Part shown: positions 39,028-46,948 of the stretch, in pieces
Layout: every line of letters starts with the position of its first letter
Position numbering within the stretch: the stretch's first letter is position 1
Assembly (NCBI GenBank): GCA_018269055.1
Contig: JAFDVI010000039.1
Location: 131,227 to 195,226, forward strand
Reading direction: 5' to 3'
DNA: 64,000 bases
Source of the DNA: Acidobacteriota bacterium
GTDB taxonomy: Bacteria > Acidobacteriota > Blastocatellia > RBC074
Made by a program: the position numbers and the translations under genes
Notes under the pieces: generated by a model
What the model was told of the DNA's origin: nothing
Database searches by the model: none
The model's input: the letters and a program-made list of their open reading frames with translations, nothing else

Positions 39028-39458
39028 TTTCAGTGTCTCCTTTGCTTTAACAATTATGCTTTCCAACCGCGGGCAGTGTCCGTCTGTCAGTACAAGCGAA
39101 AATCCACCACCAGCGGCAAATTGGAAAAGTAGCCGAAGCTTTCAGGCTCTGTCAAGCCGGGCTTTCGTTTGTTGATGGCTTCATTCAATGACAGTGGCTC
39201 AATTCTTTGGCAGGGCATTTTGGAGAAGGGGCTAATGTTAAATCTCTCGTGGGTAAGCATTTGAAGGTGCGTGGGATTGGTTTTTACGTTGCAGTGGGAT
39301 TGAGTTTCCCCTTGATTTTGGCGAAGGCAAATTCCTGAATTGGCAACGCCTCGGTCTTTCGGTTAGTATTGCGGTGGTTCAGGTCAGCCACTTGATGGTT
39401 GAATCAGTTACACAACAACAAATAAACAACAATCAAAGAGAGAGAGGCGATTTTGGAA
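39028..39458. other. Divergent promoter region between rpmE and hfq
   Basis: About 430 bp without a credible gene. It holds the likely hfq promoter (39340-39369) and presumably that of rpmE. Nothing else distinctive was seen. Confidence 0.5.
39340..39369 (+). promoter_or_regulatory. Likely sigma-70 promoter for hfq
   Basis: TTGGCA (39340-39345), an 18-bp spacer and TAGTAT (39364-39369) predict a start near 39376 and an 80-base leader before hfq. Confidence 0.4.
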
Positions 39459-39830
39459 ATGGACAACACTGCTCAACAGAATGTTCAAGATGCATTTTTG
39501 AACAATCTTCGTAAAGACCGCGTTAACGTGACAATTTATTTGATGGGAGGGGTCAAACTGACAGGCAAGATTCGCAGCTTCGACAAATTTTCGCTCGTGT
39601 TGGAATCAGGAAATCTGGAACAGTTGATCTTCAAACATGCGATTTCCACCATTTCGGTACCGCGTGGCAGTTTCCATCATCCACGCCCTGAAGGCATTAA
39701 CCAACACAGTTCAGGTTCGGCCGGTTCTTCCGGTTCCAGCGGTCCGGCATTAACACCGATATCCGTGCCCGCCGGCGGAGGTTCTTCCTCGCCGTCCGGG
39801 GCTTCGGGATCGGCTGCATCCGGAAGCTAA
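39459..39830 (+). CDS. hfq: RNA chaperone Hfq with Ser/Gly-rich tail
   Basis: A 123-residue Sm-like RNA-binding protein that forms hexameric rings and pairs small RNAs with mRNAs. The Sm1 motif spans about residues 10-45 (DAFLNNLRKDRVNVTIYLM, GGVKLTGKIRSFDKFSLVLE) and Sm2 is FKHAISTI, matching the KHAIST RNA-contact motif. The core ends near residue 70; the remaining 50 residues are a low-complexity Ser/Gly/Pro tail, longer than in many Acidobacteriota. The ATG at 39459 and a TTG two codons earlier are both possible; AGAGAGG fits either. A strong terminator follows. Confidence 0.95.
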   Translation: MDNTAQQNVQDAFLNNLRKDRVNVTIYLMGGVKLTGKIRSFDKFSLVLESGNLEQLIFKHAISTISVPRGSFHHPRPEGINQHSSGSAGSSGSSGPALTPISVPAGGGSSSPSGASGSAASGS

Positions 39831-39858
39831 ATCAACCATCAAGGCACGATCAAACCCG

Positions 39859-39898
39859 AAGCTTCAGTCAGAACCAATCCATCTGGCTGAAGCTTTTT
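39859..39898 (+). terminator. Terminator after hfq
   Basis: Stem AAGCTTCAGTCAG (39859-39871) with CTGGCTGAAGCTT (39883-39895) has one G-T pair, and is followed by five T. Confidence 0.85.
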
Positions 39899-39921
39899 CT
39901 ATGTAATCCAAATCAAAACCC

Positions 39922-40482
39922 ATGAAGAACATCGGACTTTGCGGGGCGCATCGCACGGGAAAAACCACTTTGGCGATGGAACTCGCCCGACTGACGGGAA
40001 GACAGTTCGTCAGAACCCGCGTGACGGAAATTTTCAAACAACACGGGCTTCATGCCGCCCAGGAAATGGATTTTGAGACGCGGCTGCGAATTCAGTATCG
40101 AATCCTGGAAGCCTGTGAAAGCGATTGGCAAAACGCCGCATCGGAATTTGTCACGGATCGCACCCCAGTGGATTTTCTGGCTTACACGCTGGGCGATGTG
40201 CAGGGCAAAACCGAAGTCAACTGTGCGGACTTCGACCAGTACATTGAGCGCTGTTTTAATTTGACCAATGCTTTTTTCGCTACGCTGGTGATTTTGCAGC
40301 CAGGCATTCCCTTGACAGAAGCCGAAGGCAAAGCCGCGCTCAATCAGGCCTACATTGAACACATCAACAGTCTGGTGATCGGTCTTTGCCACGACCAGCG
40401 CGTGGAAAGCCGGGTCATCACCTTGAATCGGGAAGTGATTACATTGGATGAACGCATTCGCATCATTTCTGCGGCATTGTAA
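39922..40482 (+). CDS. Small P-loop ATPase/kinase-like protein
   Basis: A 186-residue single-domain protein with a Walker A motif GAHRTGKTT (8-16) at the very N-terminus and a probable Walker B/DxD-like segment FVTDRTPVDFLAY near residue 80. The layout resembles the NadR-kinase/Ttd14-type AAA_28 ATPases and deoxynucleoside-kinase-like enzymes, where the DR motif positions a phosphate acceptor. Substrate unknown. No ribosome-binding site stands out; a terminator separates it from hfq, so it likely has its own promoter. Confidence 0.75.
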   Translation: MKNIGLCGAHRTGKTTLAMELARLTGRQFVRTRVTEIFKQHGLHAAQEMDFETRLRIQYRILEACESDWQNAASEFVTDRTPVDFLAYTLGDVQGKTEVNCADFDQYIERCFNLTNAFFATLVILQPGIPLTEAEGKAALNQAYIEHINSLVIGLCHDQRVESRVITLNREVITLDERIRIISAAL

Positions 40483-40569
40483 CTGCAATCCGGCTAACGC
40501 TATCATCCGCCTCGCTTGACCGGTTGATCCCAACCACAAACCCATTCAACCCATACACACGGAGGAGTT

Positions 40570-43500
40570 ATGCGCCCATTCACGCTCAAAGCCTGCGTAC
40601 TGTTGATCAGTATTGCTGTGGCGATGGCTGCGGTTGTCGTTGACTGGTCCCAGAAGGCCAGCGCTCAAGAACAAGCGAAAAATGATGAACAGAAAACGGA
40701 GAAGAAAGACGGACTGATTTTGAAGCCCGAAGGCAAAATTTCGTTCACGACCGATGAAGGAACCTGGATGTCGTTGGACGTTTCGCCCGATGGCCAGACC
40801 ATCGTCTTTGACCTTGCCGGCGATATTTACACGATGCCAATCGTGGGCGGCGAAGCCAAACGGATTGTTGGCGGCGACCTCGGATTTGAATCGCAACCCA
40901 AATTTTCGCCTGACGGCAAACTGATCGCATTTATCAGTGACCGCAGCGGAGGCGAAAATCTGTACATCTGCAAACCCGACGGCAGCGACATCAAACCCAT
41001 CACCAAAGGACGCGGCAATGACATTACCTATTACCTTTCTCCATCGTGGACGCCTGATGGAAACTACATCATCGCTTCGCGTTCGGATCGCGGCATCGGC
41101 ACATATCATCCCTACATGTGGCACAAGGATGGCGGCACGGGTGTCAGTATCGGCCCGCCACCACCACCTCCGCCCGCGCCTGGTCAGGGCGGCGGGCAAC
41201 AGTCCCCGCCACTGAACAAAATGGGGGCGGTCGCTTCGCCCGATGGCCAATACGTTTACTGGGCACAACGCACGAACGCATTCAGTTACAACGTGCAATT
41301 TCCGCTTTGGCAGATTTACCGATTCAACCGCGAAACCAGCGAAACGACGCGGCTGACCAATGTGCAAGGTTCGGCGATGCGTCCGGTGCTTTCGCCCGAT
41401 GGCAAGCATCTGATTTATGCCACGCGCTATCAATTGCAAACGGCTCTGCGTGTGCGCGACCTGGAAACAAACGAAGAACGCTGGCTGATCAGCCATGTCA
41501 CGCGTGACGATCAGGAATCACGAGCCACGCGCGACACCTTTCCCGGTTATGCCTTCACGCCCGACGGCAAATCGCTGATCCTCACGATTGATGGCAAAAT
41601 CAAGCGCGTGGATTTTGCCACCGGTGCAGCCTCCATGATTCCATTCACAGCCAAAGTTGACGTAGACATCGCCGCGCGGTTGCATTTCGATTACAAAGTG
41701 GATGACGGGCCAGGCATCAAGGCGCGATTGATTCGCTATCCGGCACTCTCGCCCGATGGCCGCCGCGTCGCGTTCACCGCTTTCAACAAGTTGTACGTGA
41801 TGCCACTCGAAGCCAACGCCAAACCGCAGCGGCTGACGAACCTGTCGGTCGGCGAATTCATGCCTGCCTGGTCGCCCGATGGCGCGTATGTGGCCTTTGC
41901 GACCTGGACGCGCGAAGGCGGGCACATCTATCGCGTGCCAAGCGCAGGTGGAACGCCGGAGCAATTGACGCGGCGTGCGGCGTATTACTCCTTCCCCTGT
42001 TATTCGCCTGACAACACGAAGATCGTCTTCACCTACGGCGCAATCAGCGATCAGTTGTTTGCCGACCTGCACGAAGACGACAGCTTCCATTCCCCGGAGG
42101 AAGCTGTGTTACACGGACGTACTGACAACGAAATCAACGGCGTGGGCGGCACAGGAATACGCGAATTGCGCTACATTGCGGCGACAGGCGGCGATTCAAC
42201 CGTCATTACTGCGGCGGAAGGTGGACAGCAACCACATTTCAGCAATGACCCGCAACGCGTTTATTACACGACAGGACAGGGATTGGCTTCGGTGCGGTTG
42301 GACGGTTTCGACAAACGCGTGCATTTGAAAGTCACTGGCAGCGGAGCGCCGCCGCAGCAGGCTGCGGCTGATGAGATGCGCATTTCGCCGGACGGCACGC
42401 GCGCCTTCGTTTCGCTGCAAACCAAGCACTACCTTGTGACAATTCCCAAAGCTGGCAAGGAAACGGTGAACGTCAGTATCACGGGCGCATCGCCAAACAC
42501 GACTGTGCCGGTGAAAAAGATGTCCGCCGATGGCGGCGATTACCTGATGTGGACACCCGACGGCAAAGCGGTTACCTGGTCGTGGGGAACGAAGTTTTAT
42601 CGCCAGGCTGTAGATGCCGACAAACCGGAAGCGTTCGATGCCATAGTCGAAGCCGCCCGCGTCAAACCTTCGGGCAAAATCATCCTGACCGGCGCTCGCG
42701 TCATTACGATGAAGGGCGACGAAGTGCTGGAACGCGGTGATATCACGATTGTTGACAATCGCATTGTCGAAATTAAAGCCAGTACGCCTTTGCCATCCGG
42801 CAAGAACATCAGGAAGCAGGCTGCGACATCATTTCCCGCCGATGCCAAAGTGATTGATGTCACGGGCAAAACGATCATCCCCGGCCTGGTGGACGTGCAC
42901 GCCCACATGCGTCCGCCGCGCAACGTACATCAGACGCAGGTCTGGGCATATCTGGCAAATCTGGCTTACGGCGTCACGACCACGCGCGACCCGCAACCTT
43001 CGACAACGGACGTTTATGCATACGCCGATCTTGTCGAGACGGGTGAAATCGTCGGCCCGCGCATTCTGACCACCGGCCCCGGCGTGTTTTCCAACGACGG
43101 TTTGACCGACAAGGACACCGCGCGCAATTACATCAAACGTTACCGCGAGGCTTATCAAACCGACACTTTGAAGGAATATGTCACGGGCGACCGCCTCGTG
43201 CGCCAATGGGTTGCGGCTGCCTGCCAGGAATTCAAAATCACGCCGACGACCGAAGGCGCGCTGGATATGAAACTCGATCTGACGCAGATGATGGATGGAT
43301 ATTCCGGCAGCGAGCACGCACTGCCGATTCAGCCGCTGTACAAAGACATGGCCGAGTTCGTCGCGCAAACCAAGACGTTTTACACGCCGACGCTGCTGGT
43401 CGCGTATGGCGCGCCGTGGACGGAAAACTATTTCTTCCAAAACACCGATGTGGTGAATAACAAAAAACTGGCGCGTTTCGTGCCGATGGAATTGCTTAAC

Positions 43501-43941
43501 GGCATGTTGCGGCGACGCGCCCAATGGTTCCATCCCGACGAATATGGTTACAAAGGCATCGCCGCAGGCGCGGCAAAAGTCGTCCGAGCAGGCGGGCGCG
43601 TAGGCCTTGGCGGTCACGGCCAGATGCAAGGCATCGGTTGTCATTGGGAACTCTGGGCGCTGCAATCCGGCGGATTGACGCCGCACGAAGCGTTGCGGGT
43701 GGCGACACTTTTCGGCGCCGAAGCGATTGGCCTGAACCGCGACATCGGGTCTCTGGAACCGGGCAAGCTGGCCGATCTGATTGTGTTGGATCAAAACCCG
43801 CTGACCGACATTCGCAACACGAACACGATTCGCTTTGTGATGAAAAACGGCGAACTTTACGAAGGCGACACGCTGGATCAGGTTTGGCCCGCTCAACGCA
43901 AACTGGAAAAACAATACTGGTGGGATCGCGAACCGAAGTAG
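40570..43941 (+). CDS. Exported PD40 beta-propeller plus amidohydrolase fusion
   Basis: A 1123-residue protein with a signal peptide (about 1-33). Residues of about 50-700 form a TolB-like propeller with repeated PD40 units (FSPDGKLIAFISD, WTPDGNYIIAS, LSPDGKHLIYAT, WSPDGAYVAFAT, YSPDNTKIVFTY). The C-terminal 400 residues are an amidohydrolase/imidazolonepropionase-like metal-dependent hydrolase with the HxH motif in GLVDVHAHMRPP and the closing ADLIVLDQNPLTDI. A proline-rich insert (PPPPPPAPGQ, about 200) interrupts the propeller. The architecture is recurrent in Acidobacteriota; substrates may be peptides or N-acyl compounds. Ribosome-binding site GGAGGAG. Confidence 0.92.
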   Translation: MRPFTLKACVLLISIAVAMAAVVVDWSQKASAQEQAKNDEQKTEKKDGLILKPEGKISFTTDEGTWMSLDVSPDGQTIVFDLAGDIYTMPIVGGEAKRIVGGDLGFESQPKFSPDGKLIAFISDRSGGENLYICKPDGSDIKPITKGRGNDITYYLSPSWTPDGNYIIASRSDRGIGTYHPYMWHKDGGTGVSIGPPPPPPPAPGQGGGQQSPPLNKMGAVASPDGQYVYWAQRTNAFSYNVQFPLWQIYRFNRETSETTRLTNVQGSAMRPVLSPDGKHLIYATRYQLQTALRVRDLETNEERWLISHVTRDDQESRATRDTFPGYAFTPDGKSLILTIDGKIKRVDFATGAASMIPFTAKVDVDIAARLHFDYKVDDGPGIKARLIRYPALSPDGRRVAFTAFNKLYVMPLEANAKPQRLTNLSVGEFMPAWSPDGAYVAFATWTREGGHIYRVPSAGGTPEQLTRRAAYYSFPCYSPDNTKIVFTYGAISDQLFADLHEDDSFHSPEEAVLHGRTDNEINGVGGTGIRELRYIAATGGDSTVITAAEGGQQPHFSNDPQRVYYTTGQGLASVRLDGFDKRVHLKVTGSGAPPQQAAADEMRISPDGTRAFVSLQTKHYLVTIPKAGKETVNVSITGASPNTTVPVKKMSADGGDYLMWTPDGKAVTWSWGTKFYRQAVDADKPEAFDAIVEAARVKPSGKIILTGARVITMKGDEVLERGDITIVDNRIVEIKASTPLPSGKNIRKQAATSFPADAKVIDVTGKTIIPGLVDVHAHMRPPRNVHQTQVWAYLANLAYGVTTTRDPQPSTTDVYAYADLVETGEIVGPRILTTGPGVFSNDGLTDKDTARNYIKRYREAYQTDTLKEYVTGDRLVRQWVAAACQEFKITPTTEGALDMKLDLTQMMDGYSGSEHALPIQPLYKDMAEFVAQTKTFYTPTLLVAYGAPWTENYFFQNTDVVNNKKLARFVPMELLNGMLRRRAQWFHPDEYGYKGIAAGAAKVVRAGGRVGLGGHGQMQGIGCHWELWALQSGGLTPHEALRVATLFGAEAIGLNRDIGSLEPGKLADLIVLDQNPLTDIRNTNTIRFVMKNGELYEGDTLDQVWPAQRKLEKQYWWDREPK

Positions 43942-43964
43942 ATTCCGTCAAGAGTTTTGAATCT

Positions 43965-44005
43965 GTGGGCAGGTGACGCCGGATGGTTTGTCACCTGCCC
44001 ACTTT
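43965..44005. terminator. Bidirectional terminator between convergent genes
   Basis: Perfect 13-bp stem GTGGGCAGGTGAC (43965-43977) with GTCACCTGCCCAC (43990-44002) between the amidohydrolase gene (+) and the DUF1348 gene (-). Confidence 0.85.
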
Positions 44006-44006
44006 G

Positions 44007-44438
44007 TTAGCCGGGAATTTTTGTTCGATACCGCCGTTCCGATTCTTTGATGGGATAATCGTTGGCGCTCATATCGCGGCGTCGCATCAATCCTTCTTCG
44101 TCAAATTCCCAATGTTCATTGCCGTGAGTGCGAAACCACTGGCCGGTCGCGTCGTGCCATTCGTACTCAAATCGCACGGAAATGCGGTTGTCAGTAAATG
44201 CCCACAACTCTTTCATCAAACGATAATCCAATTCCTTTGCCCATTTGCGTCGCAGGAACCCCTTGATTGCGTCGCGCCCAACAAAAAACTCCGTGCGATT
44301 GCGCCATTCGGAATCCGGCGTGTAAGCCAGCGCGACGCGTTCGGGATCGCGCGAATTCCAAGCGGCTTCTGCGGCCTGGACTTTGGCGCGCGCGGTTTCG
44401 AGCGTGAACGGTGGTTTGATGATTGGCCTTTGCATCAT
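44007..44438 (-). CDS. SnoaL-like (NTF2-fold) DUF1348 protein
   Basis: A 143-residue single-domain NTF2-like protein of the DUF1348 family. Recognisable parts are AEAAWNSRDPERVALAYTPD near residue 27 and the conserved EYEWHDATGQWFRTHGNEHW stretch near 95-115. Family members are small alpha+beta barrels with a ligand-binding cone; biochemical roles are mostly unknown. It is the last gene of a four-gene run and overlaps the preceding flavin-oxidoreductase gene by four bases (ATGA). The stop codon abuts a bidirectional terminator. Confidence 0.88.
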   Translation of the reverse strand: MMQRPIIKPPFTLETARAKVQAAEAAWNSRDPERVALAYTPDSEWRNRTEFFVGRDAIKGFLRRKWAKELDYRLMKELWAFTDNRISVRFEYEWHDATGQWFRTHGNEHWEFDEEGLMRRRDMSANDYPIKESERRYRTKIPG

Positions 44439-45061
44439 TTTTTTCCTCCTTCCAGTTCTGTTTTGAGGCGAGTAATTTCAGCCTCCAGATTGGCAATGTG
44501 TTCGTACAGCGGCGCGTTCAACTCGCGAATTTCCTCCACGGTGAACCGCGGCGTGATGTGTTGTGGGCAATTCCAGTCAAAGGCTTCCAGATGCAATACC
44601 ATCGCGCGTTCCACTTTTGCGTCGTAACTCGCGTCTTGCAACCTGGCGATCAGTTCAGGAGCATCTTTTGCTTCGACGATTTCGATGCGCGCGTAAATTT
44701 TCAACCGCTGGCGGTGCGCGTAATCCATCAAAATCAATGCCGCTTTGTCGTTGCGGTCAAGATTGCCGACGCTGATGTATTGCAGGTTGCCGCGAAAATC
44801 TGCGTATGCCAGTGTCTTTGAATCCAAGACCTTCAAAAATCCCTTTGGCCCGCCGCGAAATTGCACATACGGAAATCCGCTTTCCCCAACCGTTGCCAGG
44901 TAAAATCCGTCACGTTCGGCGATGAACTCAGCTTCATTGTCGCCGACTTCTGTTCCGCGCTCCTGCGCTTCCACGCGAGCATACGATTTTCGCGAACCGT
45001 ATTTCTCCTGCTGGGCCTTGACGCTGTCCGAAAATGCAATCTCGCCAAAGTTTCGTGCCAT
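44435..45061 (-). CDS. Pyridoxamine-5'-phosphate-oxidase-fold flavoprotein
   Basis: A 208-residue split-barrel FMN-binding protein of the PNPOx-like superfamily. The N-terminal half has DGFYLATVGESGFPYVQFRGG, typical of the flavin-binding strand region, and the C-terminal part ends in a coiled coil (about 180-205). It is not the classical PdxH; similar proteins reduce or bind flavins, haem or F420-type substrates. The start at 45061 is preferred because AAAGGTG lies six bases upstream; the frame is open further. It belongs to the 46.7-44.0 kb operon. Confidence 0.82.
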   Translation of the reverse strand: MARNFGEIAFSDSVKAQQEKYGSRKSYARVEAQERGTEVGDNEAEFIAERDGFYLATVGESGFPYVQFRGGPKGFLKVLDSKTLAYADFRGNLQYISVGNLDRNDKAALILMDYAHRQRLKIYARIEIVEAKDAPELIARLQDASYDAKVERAMVLHLEAFDWNCPQHITPRFTVEEIRELNAPLYEHIANLEAEITRLKTELEGGKK

Positions 45062-45131
45062 CTGCTTCACCTTTCGGGCTGTAAAGCCAAGGCCGAACCA
45101 TCGAACCGGTTCAGCCTTGGCAAATTGGTCG

Positions 45132-46124
45132 TCAGCCGATTTTGCGTTTCGCGAAAAATTCGCGAATGCGAGCGGCAATCGCCGGCGCGTCTTCTTCCAG
45201 CGCAAAATGACCTGTCTCGAAATAATGAACTTCGATATTTTTCAGGTCTTTCTGGTAACCGTTTTGGACGCCATTCACCGTGAAGAACGGATCGTTCTTC
45301 CCCCAGACGACCAACGTCGGCGGTTGGAATTGACGAAAGTACGCGTGCCACGCCGGATACGCACGAACGTTAGTGTAGTAATCCGCAAACAGGTCGAGTT
45401 GAATTTCCGCATTGCCCGCGCGGTCCAGTAACGGTTGGTCAACCAACCAGTTGTCGGGGCTGATTTCAGTGGGCTTGCGCGTTCCGTGTGTGTACTGGAA
45501 CTTTGTGGTTTCCAGTTTCAGGAAACCCCTCAGCGCTTCCGTCAATTTGGGATCACGATCAGGGCCATACACTTTGAGCGGCGCGGCATTTTCCGATAAC
45601 CCTTCTTCGTAGGCATTCCCATTTTGAATGATCAACGCCTGCACTCTGTCGGGATGTTTGACCGCCAATCGAAACCCGACCGGCGCGCCGTAATCCTGCA
45701 CATACAGGCTGTATTGAGTCGCGCCAACGGTTTGCGTGAACTGGTCCACGATGTTGGCCAGGTTTTCAAAGGTGTAATTGAATTCATTGGCGGGCGGAGC
45801 CGAACTCAACCCGAACCCCGGATAATCCGGCGCCAGCAAATGAAATTTGTCCGCCAAGGCCGGAATCAAATCGCGAAACATGTGCGACGAGGTCGGAAAT
45901 CCGTGCAATAACAGAATCGTTGGTTTGGTTTTGTCGCCAGCCTCACGATAAAAAATATCCAGCCCGTTGATTTTCACCGTCTTGTAAACCGTTTTTGTCA
46001 TCTCGGTTTGGGGTTTTTCCGTCGCCATTTTGTGGGAATGTTGCGCCCGTCCTGAAGTTGAAATCGCCCCCAGTTCAAAAATGGCGATAATTGCAACCAG
46101 GAATGTCTGCCATTTTGTTCGCAT
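45132..46124 (-). CDS. Exported alpha/beta hydrolase with Asp nucleophile (epoxide hydrolase/dehalogenase-like)
   Basis: A 330-residue alpha/beta-hydrolase with a signal peptide (about 1-27). The oxyanion-hole motif is LLLHGFPTSS (71-80), the nucleophile elbow VQDYGAPVG carries an aspartate (Asp144) rather than serine, and the catalytic His is His306 in ETGHFALEEDAP. An Asp nucleophile is the hallmark of epoxide hydrolases, haloalkane dehalogenases and fluoroacetate dehalogenases, not esterases. Export is less usual for these enzymes. The strong ribosome-binding site (AAGGAGG) and 17-bp gap to the preceding gene support an operon. Confidence 0.85.
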   Translation of the reverse strand: MRTKWQTFLVAIIAIFELGAISTSGRAQHSHKMATEKPQTEMTKTVYKTVKINGLDIFYREAGDKTKPTILLLHGFPTSSHMFRDLIPALADKFHLLAPDYPGFGLSSAPPANEFNYTFENLANIVDQFTQTVGATQYSLYVQDYGAPVGFRLAVKHPDRVQALIIQNGNAYEEGLSENAAPLKVYGPDRDPKLTEALRGFLKLETTKFQYTHGTRKPTEISPDNWLVDQPLLDRAGNAEIQLDLFADYYTNVRAYPAWHAYFRQFQPPTLVVWGKNDPFFTVNGVQNGYQKDLKNIEVHYFETGHFALEEDAPAIAARIREFFAKRKIG

Positions 46125-46141
46125 TGTATTGCCTCCTTCTT

Positions 46142-46693
46142 TTACCGTGCTTGTCCGGCGGCCAGACTGACTTTGGGGAAATCCACTACCGTTTGCGCGA
46201 TGTGGTTGAAGTAGTTGGTGAAAATGTTCAGCGCGACGTTGGCGATGATTTCCGTCAGCTCACCATCGTTAAAGCCCGCGGCGCGAACGGCCTGAACATC
46301 GGCGTCATCCAGTTCGCCGCGTTTTGCAACGACCTGTTGAGCAAACACCAACGCTGCGTTGGTTTTTGCGTCGTCGGTGCTGGCACTTCTGCTTTGCGCC
46401 AGATCGGTCGCCGTCAACCCGACCATCTTGCCGATGGCTGTGTGAGCCGACAGGCAATACTCGCAACGGTTGGCGTCTGCGACGGTCAGCGCGATTTGTT
46501 CGCGCAGCTTCGCGGTCAGCAGCCCGTTCCCAAGCGAGTTGCTGAAGTTTAGGTAAGCTTCCAGCGCTGCCGGGGAATTGCCGAAAGTACGCATCAGGTT
46601 CGGCACTTTTCCAAATTTGGCTGTAATGCCATCGAATAATTCTTTCGTTTTTCCCGTCGCTCGTTGGGGATCAATCGCATTCAATCTTGGCAT
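46142..46693 (-). CDS. Carboxymuconolactone decarboxylase / AhpD-like peroxidase
   Basis: A 183-residue all-helical protein of the CMD family. It carries the AhpD-type redox motif C-x-x-C-x3-H (Cys77, Cys80, His84 in CEYCLSAHT), predicting alkylhydroperoxidase or disulphide-exchange activity rather than lactone decarboxylation. AGGAG precedes the ATG by 11 bases. It is the first gene of the run going down to 44007 and lies opposite the sigma54 activator, which most likely controls it. Confidence 0.9.
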   Translation of the reverse strand: MPRLNAIDPQRATGKTKELFDGITAKFGKVPNLMRTFGNSPAALEAYLNFSNSLGNGLLTAKLREQIALTVADANRCEYCLSAHTAIGKMVGLTATDLAQSRSASTDDAKTNAALVFAQQVVAKRGELDDADVQAVRAAGFNDGELTEIIANVALNIFTNYFNHIAQTVVDFPKVSLAAGQAR

Positions 46694-46794
46694 GTTGTGT
46701 TCTTCTCCTGTTGTTTCATTTGTCGTGGCTGCCTTTCGTCAATCCTTTGGCGCGTTGCCCATTGGCGAATTGCGTTGCCTGACGACTTGCCTTA

Positions 46795-46811
46795 GCGCAT
46801 CTGGTATGCCG
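46795..46811 (-). promoter_or_regulatory. Candidate sigma54 (-24/-12) promoter
   Basis: Minus strand reads CGGCATACCAGATGCGC, compared with the consensus TGGCACG-N4-TTGCW. The invariant GG and GC are present with correct spacing. It predicts a start near 46785, about 90 bases before the AhpD-like gene. Three consensus positions differ, so support is moderate. Confidence 0.4.
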
Positions 46812-46880
46812 AAGCCCAAAATAAGAACTATCCTCTTGAAAATGAAGATTTTGCGCTGATTGAGTACAAGAGTATCCTTC

Positions 46881-46934
46881 AACGAAATTCCGTTACTTAA
46901 CGAGAATCGGTGCTTGCGAGCACGAAATTTCGTG
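46881..46934. promoter_or_regulatory. Two palindromes with ACGAAATT-CGT core, candidate activator sites
   Basis: Site A AACGAAATTCCGTT (46881-46894) is imperfect; site B CACGAAATTTCGTG (46921-46934) is a perfect 14-bp palindrome. Their centres are 40 bp apart, about four helical turns. They sit 70-140 bp upstream of the candidate sigma54 promoter, the usual enhancer distance. Site B also fills the 16-bp spacer of a possible sigma-70 promoter (TTGCGA 46914-46919, TACACT 46936-46941) for the activator gene. Confidence 0.55.
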
Positions 46935-46948
46935 TACACTCTGCAGCG

